Origin: Aminobacter anthyllidis
GTDB taxonomy: Bacteria > Pseudomonadota > Alphaproteobacteria > Rhizobiales > Rhizobiaceae
NCBI RefSeq assembly: GCF_018555685.1
Contig: NZ_JAFLWW010000001.1
Coordinates: 372,001-436,000, forward strand
Length of the DNA stretch: 64,000 bases
Reading direction: 5' to 3'
Part shown: positions 1 to 8,480 of the stretch, in pieces
Layout of the letters: every line of letters begins with the position of its first letter
Numbering within the stretch: position 1 is the stretch's first letter
The notes under the pieces: generated by a model
Seen by the model: only the letters and a program-made list of their open reading frames with translations
Told to the model about the DNA's origin: nothing
Database searches by the model: none
Position numbers and translations under genes: made by a program

Positions 1-1160
1 GGATGTTGGGTGAAACCATCCTCCTGTCTGATCCGCGCCCGACCCGCGACAGCTATCCTGAACAGAAGGGCGACCGCCCCTATGTCATGGGCGTCGGTGC
101 TCTGGAAAGCCACAAGACCCATCCGACTGCACCTGTCGAGACCTGGCAGCCGTTGCAGCAGGAACTGAACGACATCACCAATCTCGGGCTCGATGCCCGC
201 AAGATGGCGATTTCGCCGATCACCAAGATCAGACGCGGCCGCAACATCGACTGGAAGCAAGTCCAGAACCGCGGCCCCGACGCCATGATCATGGTCGAGG
301 AACATGACGACGTCACCTTCGACAGGGCGCCGAGCCCGGATGGTGGCGCCCAACTCGAATTGAACACGCTCAACGTCGATTTCGATGAGCTTGCCGGGGT
401 GTTTTCGACAGGTTCGGTGCAATCCAACCGCCAGTTGAATGAGACCGTTGGCGGCATGAACCTGATGGCATCGTCTTCAAATGCCCTGACCGAGTTCGAT
501 CTCAGGGTGTGGGTCGAGACATGGGTGGAACCCTGCCTTCGTCAATGCGTCCGTGCCATCCAGTACTACGAATCCGATGAGATCGTCATGGCGGTTGCCG
601 GCGAAAAGGCCGGTTTGCTCTCTGCGACGCAGAAGCCAAGTGCCCTCGACGGCCCGCCACAGGAAGAGCCGGGTGAACAGCCGATCTCGTTCCAGGATGT
701 GATGAATGTTCTTGGTGACGCTCAGATTTCCGTGAAGGTCAACGTCGGCATCGGTGCCCTCGACAGCCGCCAGAAGCTCGAAAAGTTCATGGGCGGCGTC
801 AAGATGACAATGGAAATGGCCCCGCTGCTCGCCGCCGATGGCATCAAGCCGAATGGTGCCGCCATGGCACAGGAGGCGTGGGGCCTGCTTGGTTACAAGG
901 ATGCCGATCGCTTCTTCGAACGCATGCCGGAAGACAAGGAAAAACAGCCTCCGCCAGATGTCCAGAAACAGATGATGGAGATGGCTCAATCCAAGGCCGA
1001 GCATGACGCCGAGATGAAGCGCGTGCAGCAGGAAATGGCCTTCGCTCAAGAAAAGCATGACGCCGACATGGCGAAGATGAGGTCAGAACAGCAGGCCGAT
1101 CAGGCTCATGCGGTCCTCGACCAGATATCGCAGATGCTCGGCAAAAAGGATCAACAATGA
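1..1160 (+). CDS. Portal protein, C-terminal part (5' end cut by the window)
   Basis: The reading frame is already open at the window edge, and 385 residues are visible from the first in-window ATG at position 3. The portal is the dodecameric ring at the capsid vertex through which DNA is packaged and ejected. The visible part has the mixed alpha/beta stem and wing character of podovirus portals. It ends in a charged, Gln- and Met-rich coiled coil (about residues 315-385), typical of the barrel end of long portals. Position ahead of scaffold and capsid genes supports the call. Its last four bases overlap the next gene (ATGA), which suggests coupled translation. Family assignment is by pattern and context. 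Confidence 0.75.
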   Translation, partial: MLGETILLSDPRPTRDSYPEQKGDRPYVMGVGALESHKTHPTAPVETWQPLQQELNDITNLGLDARKMAISPITKIRRGRNIDWKQVQNRGPDAMIMVEEHDDVTFDRAPSPDGGAQLELNTLNVDFDELAGVFSTGSVQSNRQLNETVGGMNLMASSSNALTEFDLRVWVETWVEPCLRQCVRAIQYYESDEIVMAVAGEKAGLLSATQKPSALDGPPQEEPGEQPISFQDVMNVLGDAQISVKVNVGIGALDSRQKLEKFMGGVKMTMEMAPLLAADGIKPNGAAMAQEAWGLLGYKDADRFFERMPEDKEKQPPPDVQKQMMEMAQSKAEHDAEMKRVQQEMAFAQEKHDADMAKMRSEQQADQAHAVLDQISQMLGKKDQQ

Positions 1161-1405
1161 CCCAACAGTCAAAATCCTTCCTCGGCGCAGCGCGTCATGC
1201 AGTCGCGATCACGCCGCACCTGACGACAATATTCCAGGAGACCCGCGCGATCACATGTACGGGTGATGGCACAGCGGCCATCCGGTTCGCAGATAGCGCG
1301 GCCGATGTGACTGTCTCTCTGGTCGCTGGTACCGTCTATCCCTACGCGATTACGTCGTGCCGCATAACTGGCACCACGGCCACAGGCATCGTCGGGCTGT
1401 ACTGA
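1157..1405 (+). CDS. Small virion protein resembling phage spike-base proteins
   Basis: This 82-residue protein starts inside the portal stop codon. The pattern is a short N-terminal segment followed by a single beta-rich domain with Gly-Asp turns, then a proline ('VYPYAI') and a C-terminal TGTTATGIVGLY stretch. It matches the layout of the small spike base proteins of alphaproteobacterial phages and gene transfer agents (the RCAP_rcc01079 type), which anchor head spikes. It probably sits on the virion surface or at the tail base. The similarity is by recall of the family pattern, so the role is tentative. Confidence 0.5.
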   Translation: MTQQSKSFLGAARHAVAITPHLTTIFQETRAITCTGDGTAAIRFADSAADVTVSLVAGTVYPYAITSCRITGTTATGIVGLY

Positions 1406-1406
1406 G

Positions 1407-1541
1407 ATGATGCTCGCTATCAACCTCGGGCTTTCCATGCTGCGGGGCCGGAAAGTCACTTCGACTCCCGGTGTCCCCGGCGAGTTGGTGTTCTCCGACG
1501 CCGCTAACAGCGGCCTACTCGTTCTTCTAGAGGATATCTGA
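1407..1541 (+). CDS. 44-residue protein of unknown function
   Basis: A short ORF fits exactly between its neighbours. It begins one base after the preceding stop codon and ends one base before the next ATG, with a second in-frame ATG directly after the first. The product is MMLAINLGLSMLRGRK followed by a Pro-Gly turn and a hydrophobic tail. The tight packing in the operon is the main evidence that it is translated. No family is recognised. It may be a small head or spike component like the genes around it. Confidence 0.5.
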   Translation: MMLAINLGLSMLRGRKVTSTPGVPGELVFSDAANSGLLVLLEDI

Positions 1542-1542
1542 C

Positions 1543-2538
1543 ATGGCAACGATGACGGTAAAGAATGCCGCTGGCGGCGACGAAACCGTCGAGAAGCCGC
1601 TTGCTCCCGGTTCGGCTGCGGCTGCCGCGTCAAGACCTGTCGCGCTCTCGACCGAGGATGTAGCCCGCGTCGGTATTATCACTGAGACGGCGCCAGCCTC
1701 CGATACCGCATCCAGTGGCCTCAATGGACGCCTGCAGCGCATTGCGCAGCGCGTGACCTCATTGATTGCGCTTGTTCCGGCCTCGCTTGGTTCGAAGGCT
1801 GCGGCCTCGTCCTTTGCAGTGACGGATTCGACGGAAGACATCGCCCGGATGGGCATCATCACGGAAACCGCCCCTGCATCGGATACGGCCTCGAGCGGCT
1901 TGAATGGCAGGCTTCAGCGTATTGCCCAGAACCTCACTACGCTGATCGGGTATTCAGACGCCGTCGAGACCAAGCTGGATTCGATCATCACCAATTCAGG
2001 CGGTGCGACACCTGCCGGCACCAACAACATCGGTGACGTCGATATTGTCGGCGGTCTTGTTGCCCATGACGGGGCTGACAGTGGAAACCCGATCAAGATC
2101 GGTGGCCGCGCCCGTTCCTCTGAAATCGCCGCCGTGGCGAGCGATGATCGAGCCGATTTTGTCACCGATTTGACCGGCAAACAGATTGTTCTGCCCTACG
2201 CAAACCCGGAGAACTTCGTTTCTGGCGCCATCACCTCGGCCATGACAGGCACGACCAGCACATCGCTTGTTGCTGCACCAGGTGCTGGGTTGCGGAATTA
2301 CATCACGGCGATCGTCGTTTCCAACGCCCATGCGACGGTCGGCACCGATGTTGCCATCCAGGATGGTTCGGGCGGAACGACGCTGATGACCATCCCGGCG
2401 GCGGCCGTCTATGGTGGTGCGGTCATCACTCTCCCTGTGCCGCTTCGCCAGCCCACCGCGAACACCGCGCTTTACTGCGCCAACGTCACTACAGGATCTA
2501 GCACGAAAGTCTCTGCGGTCGGCTACAAGGGCGCCTGA
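1543..2538 (+). CDS. Virion-associated protein with an internal duplication
   Basis: The product has 331 residues. Its first half holds two near-identical segments (about residues 40-70 and 98-130) sharing the core ETAPASDTASSGLNGRLQRI. These are probably helical and are followed by linker and coiled-coil regions. The C-terminal 110 residues form a beta-rich domain typical of phage surface-exposed head or tail proteins (Thr/Ser/Gly-rich, alternating hydrophobic residues). An AGAGGA ribosome-binding site precedes the ATG. No enzyme motif is seen. Function is inferred only from position between portal and scaffold. Confidence 0.6.
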   Translation: MATMTVKNAAGGDETVEKPLAPGSAAAAASRPVALSTEDVARVGIITETAPASDTASSGLNGRLQRIAQRVTSLIALVPASLGSKAAASSFAVTDSTEDIARMGIITETAPASDTASSGLNGRLQRIAQNLTTLIGYSDAVETKLDSIITNSGGATPAGTNNIGDVDIVGGLVAHDGADSGNPIKIGGRARSSEIAAVASDDRADFVTDLTGKQIVLPYANPENFVSGAITSAMTGTTSTSLVAAPGAGLRNYITAIVVSNAHATVGTDVAIQDGSGGTTLMTIPAAAVYGGAVITLPVPLRQPTANTALYCANVTTGSSTKVSAVGYKGA

Positions 2539-2540
2539 CC

Positions 2541-3230
2541 GTGGGCCATATGGCACTACTCGGGGCAGGCAAGCCTCCCGTTGCGGCCGGCGGCGCGTCA
2601 CCGACATTTAACAAGACCGCGGGCCCGGCGTGGCAGAACATCGCCAACGGCAGTTCGGTTGCGACGTTTAGTGCGACAGCGATCGGCACTGCAGATGCGG
2701 GGCGTTATGTCGTCGTCGGGGTTGGACTTCACGCTGCGGCGACCAAGGTTGTCACGGGAATTACAGTTGGCGGTGTTGCTCTGACAAAGGCAATTGAAAG
2801 CACTGATGCGAGTTACAAGTCGTCGCTCTGGTATGGCAATGTTCCGACTGGAACGACAGCCGATATCGTGGTGACCGTCACCGCAGCATTCGCGATCAGC
2901 TACATCGGCATTGTCGTCGCTGAGATGACGCTGCCGACGCCTACACCTACAGCTACCGCGATGCGCGCGGACAGCTACACTGGTTCCGCCGGCTCCGTTT
3001 CACTTACCGTCCCCTCAAGCGGTATTGGCGTCATTGTCGCGATGGTGACGAAAGGTGTCGGAACTGCTGATGTCGGCACCTGGACGAATGCCACAGAGGA
3101 CTACGAAACGATATCAACTGTGTATGCGCTAGGTTTTGCGCACACCACGACGACGGGCGCACTAACGATCAGTGTCGCTGGTGACGGTGACAACAACATC
3201 AACATGGCCTCCGCCGCATGGGGGCCATGA
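2541..3230 (+). CDS. Beta-sandwich-like virion surface protein
   Basis: The frame opens with GTG at 2541 and also has an ATG at 2550; either may be the start, giving 229 or 226 residues. The protein is rich in Gly, Ala, Thr and Val with regular alternating strands and no catalytic motif. Its middle part (variable strands followed by an IxVGGVAL-type turn) is related in style to the C-terminal domain of the protein at 10,210-11,028, suggesting a shared adhesion or decoration module. It directly precedes the alpha-helical protein at 3,232. Confidence 0.55.
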   Translation: MGHMALLGAGKPPVAAGGASPTFNKTAGPAWQNIANGSSVATFSATAIGTADAGRYVVVGVGLHAAATKVVTGITVGGVALTKAIESTDASYKSSLWYGNVPTGTTADIVVTVTAAFAISYIGIVVAEMTLPTPTPTATAMRADSYTGSAGSVSLTVPSSGIGVIVAMVTKGVGTADVGTWTNATEDYETISTVYALGFAHTTTTGALTISVAGDGDNNINMASAAWGP

Positions 3231-3231
3231 T

Positions 3232-4407
3232 ATGGGCCTCGGGTTTTGGCAACGAGGCTCACCCTTCCTCGCGCAGATAGAAACGCGCGTCGGGCCCTGG
3301 CTGACACCAGCCGAAATGACAGCGCTCGGTGGTTCGTTTGCGACATGGGAGAGCGGCTTTGCCACCCCCGCCGGGGTGCATTGGGCCGATGACGGTGTTG
3401 AAGTCTTCGGCATGACAGGTGGCAGTCCCGGTAGTGGTAGCGGCGCACACGGCGGCATGTACTACGGCAGGGGGAAGATCTGGTATGTGCAGTGGGCGCG
3501 AACTGGCAATTCGACCTACCTGACGCGCGCCAGGGCGCAGATGTCGGAGTTCATCAACAACTACATCAAGAACGGCGAGTACGGGAACAACTACTCGCAA
3601 GCCGCCAATTGGGCGATGGCTGAAGACGTTATGCTCTACTACCACGATATGACAGAGCAGGGCGACACGGCCGAGGCTGCTGATGCACTCGACGCTCTGG
3701 GCAGGATGGCATCGCTATGGAGCGATGGTTACGCGCTCGACCTGATGCACACGCTCAACTGCCGCGAGGCGGCCTACCCGATCCGTGCGATCTACTGGGC
3801 TAACCTGCTCAGTGCACCTTCGGTCTTCTGGACCTCTGTCCCCGATAGTTTCACTCAGGGCCACGTCTCCTACCACCAGCATTCCAACTGGACCGACCGT
3901 CTCGCTGCATTCCTCAACAAGGCGATGGACAAGTGGAACGCGACCGGCGCCGGATCGGGGCGCTGGAACGACGAGAACAACGCCTGCAAGCCGTTCATGA
4001 ACTCGCTGCTGCGGGATAGCTATATCCTGATGTACGAGCGCAACTCGGGGCTGGACGCGACCTACCGCACCAACCTGCGCAACGCCATCAAGGCCAGCAT
4101 GGACTACGAATGGGCCAACATGTGGGACGTCCCCGCGCAAGCGTTCGACTATTCGACGGGTGAGGTTGAGGAAACGACACCTTACGCCGACCTGAACCTG
4201 ATGATCTCCCCGGCCTATGCCTGGCTGGCGAACTACTACCGGAGCATAGGCGACACCGCGAATGCAGGAACCTATGCGACGCGCCATGACACGATCTTTG
4301 CCGGCGGGGTCGCTGGTACAGACCTGAACGGGTCCAAGCAGTTCAATCAGAACTACACCACGGCGTTCCGTGGGCCCGCTTGGGCTCACGGTATCACCCG
4401 AGCCTAG
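3232..4407 (+). CDS. Alpha-helical, possibly (alpha/alpha) toroid enzyme-like virion protein
   Basis: The ATG at 3232 follows the previous stop at 3230 directly; a longer in-frame ORF would overlap that gene. The 391-residue product is rich in Trp, Tyr and Asn and contains successive helical pairs of about 50 residues, the layout of (alpha/alpha)6 barrels of glycoside hydrolases and polysaccharide lyases. His, Glu and Asp clusters ('SYHQHSNWTDR', 'WNDENN') could line an active site. A virion protein degrading capsule or exopolysaccharide would fit, but no family is recognised and catalysis is unproven. Confidence 0.5.
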   Translation: MGLGFWQRGSPFLAQIETRVGPWLTPAEMTALGGSFATWESGFATPAGVHWADDGVEVFGMTGGSPGSGSGAHGGMYYGRGKIWYVQWARTGNSTYLTRARAQMSEFINNYIKNGEYGNNYSQAANWAMAEDVMLYYHDMTEQGDTAEAADALDALGRMASLWSDGYALDLMHTLNCREAAYPIRAIYWANLLSAPSVFWTSVPDSFTQGHVSYHQHSNWTDRLAAFLNKAMDKWNATGAGSGRWNDENNACKPFMNSLLRDSYILMYERNSGLDATYRTNLRNAIKASMDYEWANMWDVPAQAFDYSTGEVEETTPYADLNLMISPAYAWLANYYRSIGDTANAGTYATRHDTIFAGGVAGTDLNGSKQFNQNYTTAFRGPAWAHGITRA

Positions 4408-4439
4408 GGCTCAATCTCCAACTTCCGAGGCGAAAACGG

Positions 4440-4793
4440 ATGGCAGACAGCATCGACGAGATGTTGGCGGAGGAATTCGACCGTATCACGGTGCTCGACG
4501 CCGCGCTCGATCTCCAATTCCAGCTCAAACCCACAGGGGCACTGAAGGCGGTTCTTGAACAGGCCCGTGACGATGCCCGTCTGGCGGTGAACGGGCTGGT
4601 CAAGTGCAAGCCCGAAGATGCCGACCGGATCAGAGATCTCCAATGGGAGGTCAAGCGCTTCGACAAGCTCTGCCAGTACATCTTCAACATCCTTGAATCC
4701 GGCAAGGCGATGTCGGCAGACCTCACCGAAGAACAGATAGCCGAAACCGAAAAGCTTCTCATGGGCGACGAAGCTCAACCCAAGGACGCATAG
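4440..4793 (+). CDS. Small acidic helical protein upstream of the scaffold
   Basis: The ATG at 4440 is chosen because a CGAGGCG ribosome-binding site precedes it; an in-frame start at 4380 would lie inside the previous gene. The 117-residue product is acidic and almost wholly helical, with a DRIRDLQWEVKRFDKL amphipathic stretch in the middle. It ends two bases before the scaffold gene. Such small helical proteins between portal and scaffold are often assembly factors, but nothing in the sequence identifies this one. Confidence 0.6.
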   Translation: MADSIDEMLAEEFDRITVLDAALDLQFQLKPTGALKAVLEQARDDARLAVNGLVKCKPEDADRIRDLQWEVKRFDKLCQYIFNILESGKAMSADLTEEQIAETEKLLMGDEAQPKDA

Positions 4794-4795
4794 AC

Positions 4796-6064
4796 ATGGC
4801 CGAGCGCGAACAGCTTACCCCAGAACTGATTTCCGAAGAAAACCGCAACGCCCTCGACGTTGGCAACGATGCCGTCGAGCCTCGTCAGGAGCAGGCACCT
4901 CTGGCCGAGCGTGGCGATGCTCCGGTCGAGGAAAAGCCAAAAGCTCCGGTTCGCGGCTCCAAATTCGACGAAAAGCGGCTGGCGATCTACGAAAAGGCCC
5001 GGCTTGCCCGTGAGCCCGAGGAAGGCGACACCACCGCTGATGAGGTTTCGGCCTCTCGCGACCGCATGTTCGGCAAGAACGTGGAAACCCATTCCGATCG
5101 TGTTGCCAGCCGCAACGATGAGCGGGGCGAGATTCAGCCTCCGGCCCAGCAGCAGCAAGAGCAGCCGCCTGCTGCCAAGCGCAAGCTGAAGGTCAATGGC
5201 AAGGAAGTCGAACTCGACCAGGAACAGGTCGACGCCTATGCCCAGAAGGCGCTTGCCGCCGATACCATTCTCGACCAGGCGAAACGAGACCGCGCCGAAG
5301 CGCGAACCCTTTTGGAAGAACTGCGAGCAGCCAAGGCCACCCATGCCACTGACGCAGAACTTCCCGTTGCCAGCCGTACGGCCCCGGCCACCATACCGGA
5401 CGATGCGGATCTGGCAGACATCGTCGACAAGATTCAGGTCGGCGATCCCAAGGAGGCCGCAGCGGCTCTCCATAAGTATGGCGCAGAGATCGAAAAGCGC
5501 ATTCTCGACCGGCTAGGCAATATCGACGAGACCATCGCCACCCAGATGGAAATCGTGACCGAGACCGCCCAACGCCGCCGGGAAACGACCGATACACTGC
5601 GCAGTTTTGGTGACAGCAATCCCGAATTCAGAAACAGCCCAGCCCTTCAGGCCGCACTCGCACAGGAAGCCGCACAAACCATGCGGAACCGGATGTTCGA
5701 GATCGGCGTCGAGCCGGAAACGCTCGACAGGATGAAGGCCGAGCGCCGCATGAACGATATCGAGGTCACGGCCTTCGCATATCGGACATTGCAGCAGCAG
5801 GGCTACCAGCTTCCAGCACATCCGGACATCCTCAAGGAGTCCGCGGCATCGCTGCGCAAGCAATTCGGGATGGTGACACCGCAAACCCAGCAACAGCCGC
5901 AGATCCCGGTCGATACGCGAGAGCGTGAAGAGCGGAAACGCGCGCTGGCAACGCAACCTCGTCGGGCCACTGTGCCCTCCGCGATCGATGCTCAGGAACG
6001 CTCCCGAGAGGACGTCCGAAAGCAGGCCATTCAGCAGATGCGAAAGGCCCGCCGCGGTCGGTGA
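4796..6064 (+). CDS. Capsid scaffolding protein
   Basis: The 422-residue product is very rich in Glu, Gln, Arg and Ala. It has a disordered N-terminal third, a Gln/Pro-rich linker (about residues 115-135), long predicted coiled coils in the centre and a basic C-terminus (RKQAIQQMRKARRGR). This composition and the place immediately before the major capsid gene are characteristic of scaffolds, which guide procapsid assembly through a basic C-terminal helix-turn and then leave. No protease motif is visible. Confidence 0.8.
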   Translation: MAEREQLTPELISEENRNALDVGNDAVEPRQEQAPLAERGDAPVEEKPKAPVRGSKFDEKRLAIYEKARLAREPEEGDTTADEVSASRDRMFGKNVETHSDRVASRNDERGEIQPPAQQQQEQPPAAKRKLKVNGKEVELDQEQVDAYAQKALAADTILDQAKRDRAEARTLLEELRAAKATHATDAELPVASRTAPATIPDDADLADIVDKIQVGDPKEAAAALHKYGAEIEKRILDRLGNIDETIATQMEIVTETAQRRRETTDTLRSFGDSNPEFRNSPALQAALAQEAAQTMRNRMFEIGVEPETLDRMKAERRMNDIEVTAFAYRTLQQQGYQLPAHPDILKESAASLRKQFGMVTPQTQQQPQIPVDTREREERKRALATQPRRATVPSAIDAQERSREDVRKQAIQQMRKARRGR

Positions 6065-6093
6065 TCCCGACTATCCCGTAAAGGAACAAATCC

Positions 6094-7104
6094 ATGACCG
6101 GACAGGTATGGTCCGCCGACGCAAGCGGCGGTTATCTCTACTCCGACAATCTGTCGGAATACCTTCGCTTCGAACTCCAGCCCCGGACCAAGTTCCGCAA
6201 CCTGGCAGACGCCAAAGACGATGCTCTCGGCCTTCACAGGGGCGATACCTATCGTTGGAACGTCTACTCGGCAGTCGGCCAGCGCGGTGGTCCGATCGGT
6301 GAACAGCAGCGGATGCCCGAAACCCAGTTCACCATCTCCCAGCGCTCGCTGACGATCGCCGAATTTGGAAATAGTGTGCCCTTCACCGAAAAAGTCGAGC
6401 GCCTTGGCGAACACGACGTCAAGGATGTCATCGACCAGACCCTGAAGGACGACGCCCGCAAGACGCTGGACCGCATGGTTGCGTACCAGTTCTTCCAGAC
6501 GCCGCTCCGTGTTGCCCCGACCTCGGGCAACAGCGCGACCAACGTGACGCTGACCACCAACAGCGCCACTGCAACGACCAACAACATCGCGATGAACAAC
6601 GATCACGTCAAAGCGATCGTCGACATCATGAAGGAACGCAATATCCCGGCGTTCGAAGGTGACGACTATGTCGCCATCTCGCACCCGACGACGCTGCGCG
6701 CCTTCAAGAACGCGCTGGAAGACATCCACGTCTACACCGATTCCGGTGTTGCGATGATCTATGCCGGCGAGGTTGGCCGCTACGAGTCGACGCGCTTCAT
6801 CGAACAGAACGAGCTTCCGAAGGGCCACGCAAATGATGCGGCGTTCTCCGGCACCTCGTCTTCGGCGAACTACGTCTACAACGCGACCGACGATGCCTGG
6901 AACAACGCGCTCTCGTCGTGGTGCCTGTTCTTCGGCGCCGACACCGTGATCGAAGCGCCGGCAGTTCCCGAAGAAATCCGGGCCAAGCTGCCGCAGGACT
7001 TCGGCCGCGATAATGCGGTGGCCTACTACTACATGGGCCAGGCCGGTCTCTGCCACACCGACGCGACCAACGCCCGTGTGGTGATGTGGGACAGCGCTGC
7101 CTGA
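6094..7104 (+). CDS. Major capsid protein
   Basis: The 336-residue product has an AAAGGA ribosome-binding site eight bases before the ATG. Composition and layout fit an HK97-fold coat protein. There is an N-arm with 'SEYLRFELQPRTKFRNLAD', a central spine helix region ('VKDVIDQTLKDDARKTLDRMVAYQFF') and a Thr/Asn-rich loop near residues 145-170. The conserved 'AGEVGRYESTRFIEQ' strand follows, as seen in the N4-gp56 type of coat proteins. It follows the scaffold gene. The exact coat family is a recall-based judgement. Confidence 0.8.
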   Translation: MTGQVWSADASGGYLYSDNLSEYLRFELQPRTKFRNLADAKDDALGLHRGDTYRWNVYSAVGQRGGPIGEQQRMPETQFTISQRSLTIAEFGNSVPFTEKVERLGEHDVKDVIDQTLKDDARKTLDRMVAYQFFQTPLRVAPTSGNSATNVTLTTNSATATTNNIAMNNDHVKAIVDIMKERNIPAFEGDDYVAISHPTTLRAFKNALEDIHVYTDSGVAMIYAGEVGRYESTRFIEQNELPKGHANDAAFSGTSSSANYVYNATDDAWNNALSSWCLFFGADTVIEAPAVPEEIRAKLPQDFGRDNAVAYYYMGQAGLCHTDATNARVVMWDSAA

Positions 7105-7172
7105 TCTCCTGAACTCATAGCGGGCCGGCATCCCGGCCTGCCTTCCCCAATCCAGCAAAACAGGAGACAGAG

Positions 7173-7574
7173 ATGTCTTATGCTGATCCCGACCGCAGGC
7201 AGTATACGTTTGCCGAAGCGTCCTGCGATTTTTCCGGCAACAACGCCCTCGGCATGATCCGTGGCCCAAAGGGCAAGACTGGCAGGCTGAAGTGGGCCAG
7301 CCTGGCTGTCACGACCACCATCGCGGGCACCACCGGCGATGCCAAGATCAACATTGGCAATGCCGGTGACGCCGATGCCTATATGGCATGGTCGATCGGC
7401 GAGCCCGCCGTCGACACCTTCCGCTCGACCGACGACTCGTCGCAGACCACCAGCCCGCTGACAGGGCTGGAAATCGCCGCGAACACTGAAGTCCTCATCG
7501 CCATTGTCGAGGACACAACGGGCGACGGCGCCGGCGACGGCGTGCTCACCGTCTGCATCGACTGGGCTCAGTAA
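7173..7574 (+). CDS. Putative capsid decoration protein
   Basis: The 133-residue protein is preceded by an AGGAGA ribosome-binding site and lies immediately downstream of the capsid gene. It is acidic and beta-rich, with many Thr, Gly, Asp and Ala residues and a single C-terminal Cys (LTVCIDWAQ). The features match small trimeric decoration or cement proteins that bind the outside of capsids, but similar compositions occur in head fibres. Assignment rests on position and composition. Confidence 0.5.
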   Translation: MSYADPDRRQYTFAEASCDFSGNNALGMIRGPKGKTGRLKWASLAVTTTIAGTTGDAKINIGNAGDADAYMAWSIGEPAVDTFRSTDDSSQTTSPLTGLEIAANTEVLIAIVEDTTGDGAGDGVLTVCIDWAQ

Positions 7575-7628
7575 GCCAGCGCCGGTCGCCTCCGGGCGGC
7601 TGGCCAACCTCCATGAAGGAACCCTCCC

Positions 7629-7853
7629 ATGGATAAGCGCAGATACGTTTCGAAGTCTCCGAGAAACCCGCGTACGCCAGTGAGCATCGCGGCCGACGAG
7701 ACCGGAAACGCCGCCTCTGACGGCTACACCGCCAGATATCGTAAATCGCTCGACCATTCGCCTTCGTCCGGCCGCTACAGCGAGGATTTCGCTTGTGGCG
7801 GGTTGATGGACGAGAACGAAGCACGGTGGGGCAGGCTCTACGGAGACGATTGA
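7629..7853 (+). CDS. 74-residue hydrophilic protein, unknown function
   Basis: A good AAGGAA ribosome-binding site lies upstream of the ATG. The product is rich in Arg, Ser, Tyr and Asp ('SPRNPRTPVSIAADETG', then 'DEARWGRLYGDD'-like C-terminus), without hydrophobic segments, so it is probably cytoplasmic or virion-internal. It sits one base before the next small gene and is part of the head operon. No family is recognised. Confidence 0.5.
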   Translation: MDKRRYVSKSPRNPRTPVSIAADETGNAASDGYTARYRKSLDHSPSSGRYSEDFACGGLMDENEARWGRLYGDD

Positions 7854-7854
7854 A

Positions 7855-8037
7855 ATGAACAAGTCCCAGACCTACCAGAAGGACGGTGCCCGCGGCACCA
7901 AGATCATCAAGCAGACCGGCCAGGATACGTCCTCGTTCGGCGACACCTCGGCCAAGAGCATCAAGAACGAAGGCTTCGGGGGCGGCGCCCGCGATATCTC
8001 GTCCTCGATCAAAGACGGCAAAGTCAGAAGCTACTGA
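7855..8037 (+). CDS. 60-residue basic protein, unknown function
   Basis: The gene begins one base after the preceding TGA, with 'GATTGAAATG' spacing, suggesting translational coupling. The product is Lys/Ser/Gly-rich, low in complexity and probably disordered. It could be a small internal head protein, but no motif supports a function. Confidence 0.45.
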   Translation: MNKSQTYQKDGARGTKIIKQTGQDTSSFGDTSAKSIKNEGFGGGARDISSSIKDGKVRSY

Positions 8038-8047
8038 GGGCCGGATC

Positions 8048-8473
8048 ATGACAAACCCGCGTTTTGATGCCAATCGCCCGTTCGGGAGCATCCACCCTCC
8101 TTATAACGGCGCGATGTATGAGCAGGATTCCTGCTTCTTCTCCGGATCATATGAATTTCTGTTCCGGGAAGGCCAGCAGGAGCCCGCGCGGGTGCAGGAA
8201 AAGGCGGGCGCTCCGGCGCCCGTTCCTCCCGCACCTCAGCAAGCACCAAAGGTCGAGGCGCCGGTTGTGGTGGCCCCGGTGGCAAAGACTGAACCAGTCA
8301 AGGACGGCGTCGATCTTGCTGCGTGGGCGCGCGGCGAGGCGAAATACGCATTCTTCAGCATCAAGAAAGAAGTCGCTGCGGCCTATCCGAGCATCGAGAC
8401 CACCAATGCGGCATCGATTGTCGCTGGTCTCGTGGCTGCTGGCGTCGTTGCCGAAGCCGACGTGAAGCGCTGA
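8048..8473 (+). CDS. Pro/Ala-linker protein with a small C-terminal helical domain
   Basis: The ATG at 8048 follows the previous stop by ten bases and is preferred over an in-frame start at 7886 that would overlap the whole upstream gene. The 141-residue product has an N-terminal 50-residue globular part. A Pro/Ala/Val linker follows (about 60-95), then a compact domain 'DLAAWARGEAKYAFFSIKKEVAAAYP' with a helix-hairpin look. Short Pro-rich tethers are common in virion proteins that link head and neck. Function unknown. Confidence 0.5.
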   Translation: MTNPRFDANRPFGSIHPPYNGAMYEQDSCFFSGSYEFLFREGQQEPARVQEKAGAPAPVPPAPQQAPKVEAPVVVAPVAKTEPVKDGVDLAAWARGEAKYAFFSIKKEVAAAYPSIETTNAASIVAGLVAAGVVAEADVKR

Positions 8474-8480
8474 GGCCGTC

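Noticed and set aside
6031-7269. Minus-strand ORF of 412 residues across the element 1 capsid gene
   Set aside because: It mirrors the capsid gene, is Arg/Val/Gly-rich with shadow composition, and has no ribosome-binding site or operon partner.
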